In this document: positions 61,890 through 64,000 of the stretch, piece by piece
Layout of the letters: each line of letters starts with the position of its first letter
Position numbering within the stretch: position 1 is the stretch's first letter
Assembly (NCBI RefSeq): GCF_003576455.2
Contig: NZ_CP032869.1
Coordinates: forward strand, 2,604,001 to 2,668,000
Origin: Mucilaginibacter celer
GTDB taxonomy: Bacteria > Bacteroidota > Bacteroidia > Sphingobacteriales > Sphingobacteriaceae
Length of the DNA stretch: 64,000 bases
Direction: 5' to 3'
The notes under the pieces: generated by a model
The model's input: the letters and a program-made list of their open reading frames with translations, nothing else
Told to the model about the DNA's origin: nothing
The model's database searches: none
Program-made: the position numbers and the translations under genes

Positions 61890-63737
61890 TTACAATTGAT
61901 CGCTTGTGGAAACAGCCAGCAGGTACCAGGCCGTATGCGGAAGCCATTGCTCGGCCCATCGCCAATCTGAATCTTTGCCCGAAACGGCGTAAGGGATATT
62001 AAAGTCGATGTCGTCTTCGTTTTCAAAACCCGAGGTAATACCGTTTACAATGCCGCCCGGCGCATTGGTGTATTCAAATGTGCCGAAAAAGCCGTAGGCC
62101 GGGTTGTTATGACCGGTACCTTGCAGCATACTGGCATCGAAGGGGTTTAATCCTAATATCCAATTCAATTGGTCTATCGCGAAAGCAGATAGCTGATCGT
62201 GAAAAGCCTTATCGTCTTTAAACAGGTTAGCCGCCATCCTTGCAGCAGTAGCTACAGAACCAAGACGCGCGTTCTCTCCCTGCCACCATGGCGAAGCATC
62301 GCTGCCGTGCGGGAAAAAGAAGGCACTTTTGCGGTTGCCCAAAGTATCCTGCACCAGTTCGCGGCTATAGCCGAAGGGGTTATTTACCTCATGCGTAATG
62401 CTTAGCTCAAACTCCATCGATTTCCTTACCGCGGCTTTTATCTTAGCCTGAATAGCCGCCGAAGCCTGCGGATAGTAGTACAATAAACTCACCACCGGCA
62501 AACCACCATCCGATGGATGGAAAAACGGGCGGTCTTTATCATCGGCACGCCAAAAGTTTTGGTATTTATTCCATGAGCTGAGGCGGTTAAGCAGGTTATT
62601 AGCACGTTTTTCGGCAGCGGTTTGGTAAATTGGTTTGTGGGTTACTTTATACAGTTCGGTGGCGGCGCTTAGGGCGCAGTAATTATCAAGGATATTTTCC
62701 TTTTTATCGTAATCCATCTGCGGATTCTCCTTCTCCAAAAAGGCAAAAGCGTTTTCGGCGGCTTTCAGGTAATCGGAATTACTATACTCGCCCGATGTTG
62801 GATAAGCCGAAGCCATAGCCAAGGCCGCGATACTGATGCCCGCGCCTGAGCGGTAGCTGGCCTGGTAAGTACGCCAGTTTTTGCCGGTTGTGGTTTTGGT
62901 AAAAGATTGATCTTTATTTTGTTTGATACGATAGCTACCCTCATCGGCCTGAATCACCCTGTCTTTAGGTAATTTGCCCGGCCCCGGCGATGATACAGAA
63001 CGATAGAATGAACCGTTTTTAGCCTGCATGCGCACCAAATAATCAGCACCATACATAGCCTCATCTAAAATACGGCGGTTAAACTGGCGGAAATCGGTTC
63101 CTGATCGGGCCGATAATAACTCGTAAGTTTTGAATAAGCTAAAAGCAGTTAACGAAATTTGCTGCGGGTTAAAGTAGTTGGAGAATGAGAGGTGGGATAA
63201 ATGCTTGCCATAGTCACCAGTGGCATCGTACCAGCCACCGTGAGCATCAATGGTATCGGTAGTACCCGATAGTACTAAATGATGATCGGCCTTATCCAAC
63301 AAACCCGAGCTGCGCTGCCCTTTAAAGTAATATACCACATCAGATATGGTGGCTTTTTCCAATACATTCTTTCCTATTATAAAAGGATAAGATGAAATAT
63401 TGCCTTTGGGCGAGCTGAACTGTATTTTATAAGTGCCCGGCGTAGCGAAACCACTAAAATCAAGCGTCCAGAATTCAAAGTTCTTCCACTTGTTTACCGG
63501 GCCGCTGTAAGTGATCGTACCCGAAAAAACGGTGTTGCCTTTTTCGGCATCTATTAAATTAAAATTGCTTAGGGTAAGATGACTATCGGCTACAATAATG
63601 GCATGTTTAGCTTTATTTTCTTCGTAACCTACATGGTTGGTTACCACTTTAATACTTTGAGCCTGCGCAAAAAACGGCAATGCTGCCAAAAGCAGGCATA
63701 TCGATAATAAAATGGTTATATGTTTTTTCAGGTTCAT
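61890..63737 (-). CDS. Exported GH9-family glycoside hydrolase
   Basis: The 615-residue protein has a signal peptide ending AQAQS. A CelD-type immunoglobulin-like N-domain (about 30-125; TNHVGYEENKAKHAIIV, GTYKIQF) precedes the GH9 (alpha/alpha)6 barrel. DAHGGWYDATGDYGKHL (about 165-181) contains the nucleophile-water Asp pair and FENEDDIDFNIPYAV (about 568-582) the likely acid Glu. GH9 enzymes cleave beta-1,4-glucans such as cellulose or lichenan, or act as exo-glucosaminidases/glucosidases. It is the first gene of a five-gene minus-strand run to 58100. Confidence 0.9.
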   Translation of the reverse strand: MNLKKHITILLSICLLLAALPFFAQAQSIKVVTNHVGYEENKAKHAIIVADSHLTLSNFNLIDAEKGNTVFSGTITYSGPVNKWKNFEFWTLDFSGFATPGTYKIQFSSPKGNISSYPFIIGKNVLEKATISDVVYYFKGQRSSGLLDKADHHLVLSGTTDTIDAHGGWYDATGDYGKHLSHLSFSNYFNPQQISLTAFSLFKTYELLSARSGTDFRQFNRRILDEAMYGADYLVRMQAKNGSFYRSVSSPGPGKLPKDRVIQADEGSYRIKQNKDQSFTKTTTGKNWRTYQASYRSGAGISIAALAMASAYPTSGEYSNSDYLKAAENAFAFLEKENPQMDYDKKENILDNYCALSAATELYKVTHKPIYQTAAEKRANNLLNRLSSWNKYQNFWRADDKDRPFFHPSDGGLPVVSLLYYYPQASAAIQAKIKAAVRKSMEFELSITHEVNNPFGYSRELVQDTLGNRKSAFFFPHGSDASPWWQGENARLGSVATAARMAANLFKDDKAFHDQLSAFAIDQLNWILGLNPFDASMLQGTGHNNPAYGFFGTFEYTNAPGGIVNGITSGFENEDDIDFNIPYAVSGKDSDWRWAEQWLPHTAWYLLAVSTSDQL

Positions 63738-63840
63738 ATATAATTTAAGGAATTATAAAGTCGCGGTTAGGGAAGCGTTTTGCATCCGGTTTCAAAACTA
63801 AAAGATAATGTTACCGCTGGATATTTTGCTGCCACTACAT

Positions 63841-64000
63841 TAGCACTACGGTTTGTAGATAGTTTTAAGTCTTAAGTTCTAAGCCTAAAGTCGGCAGTCC
63901 GGTTAAGCTTTTTTTCTTCAGACTAAATACTTCTGACTTAGAACTTCAGACTCAGAACTTAAGACTACGGACAGCCAAGCAATAAACGATAGTAGTGCTA
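63841..64000. repeat. Inverted-repeat element reaching the window edge
   Basis: TAGCACTAC (63841-63849) is inverted at 63992-64000. Between them a longer imperfect inverted pair rich in AGTCTTAAGTTCT/AGAACTTAAGACT occurs (about 63866-63892 and 63935-63966). It may extend beyond the window. No gene is present from 63738 to the edge. Confidence 0.6.

Noticed and set aside
61874..62026. Upstream extension of the double-thioredoxin gene
   Set aside because: It overlaps the GH9 coding sequence and puts a polar stretch before a clear signal peptide that starts at 61873.

Overview
The window looks like chromosomal DNA of a soil or plant-polymer-degrading Bacteroidota, most like Sphingobacteriaceae (Mucilaginibacter/Pedobacter type; genus is inference). 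The grounds are two SusC/SusD pairs, many lipoprotein and Tat-exported sugar enzymes, UnbV/ASPIC lipoproteins, DUF6377 and DUF4468 proteins, an RRM RNA-binding protein, and a promoter of the Bacteroidota form TTTG-N19-TAnnTTTG. No rRNA, tRNA, CRISPR array, prophage or insertion sequence was seen.

Layout. (1) 1-9995 is a glycan-utilisation locus: a partial SusD, SusC, a GH109-like protein, a DUF3472 protein, a LacI-type regulator and a kinase strongly resembling N-acetylhexosamine 1-kinase. Five copies of the palindrome CAAACGTTTG lie in front of these units, so one LacI regulon for an N-acetylhexosamine-containing glycan is the simplest reading. (2) 10089-15259 holds a low-GC-looking pair (an internally duplicated unknown protein and an AbiEii-type nucleotidyltransferase) followed by a SWIM/SNF2 helicase. 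(3) 15260-15961 is packed with nested inverted repeats. (4) 15962-19370 encodes an FAD/Fe-S sugar dehydrogenase (small and large subunits) and a sugar isomerase-like protein, divergent from a Nudix-derived regulator whose catalytic glutamates are lost. (5) 20329-28810 carries GH130, GH37 trehalase, a ParD/ParE-like pair whose toxin has an in-frame stop, a GH65 enzyme, a vanadium haloperoxidase-like lipoprotein and a GyrI-like protein. (6) 28908-42326 is a second SusC/SusD operon followed by two large FG-GAP/UnbV lipoproteins and preceded by a DUF6377 regulator. (7) 42703-55794 contains housekeeping and signalling genes: RRM protein, phosphoglucomutase-type enzyme, a TonB-dependent receptor, a BlaR1/BlaI-like pair, a serine hydrolase, a DoxX-like protein, a membrane-tethered HTH-like protein and a universal stress protein. 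(8) 55983-63737 has a copper amine oxidase, two ThuA proteins, a DUF4468 protein, a double-thioredoxin protein and a GH9 enzyme.

How it fits together: most genes serve capture, periplasmic cleavage and oxidation of carbohydrates, with each block under its own local regulator (LacI, Nudix-type, DUF6377). Intergenic spaces repeatedly contain MITE-like nested palindromes. The least conventional items are the 10089-11771 pair, the broken toxin, the five-site LacI regulon, the operator-in-spacer blaI promoter, three helically phased GTACAA repeats before the 53214 gene, and a tandem duplication that copied the last codons of a ThuA gene.
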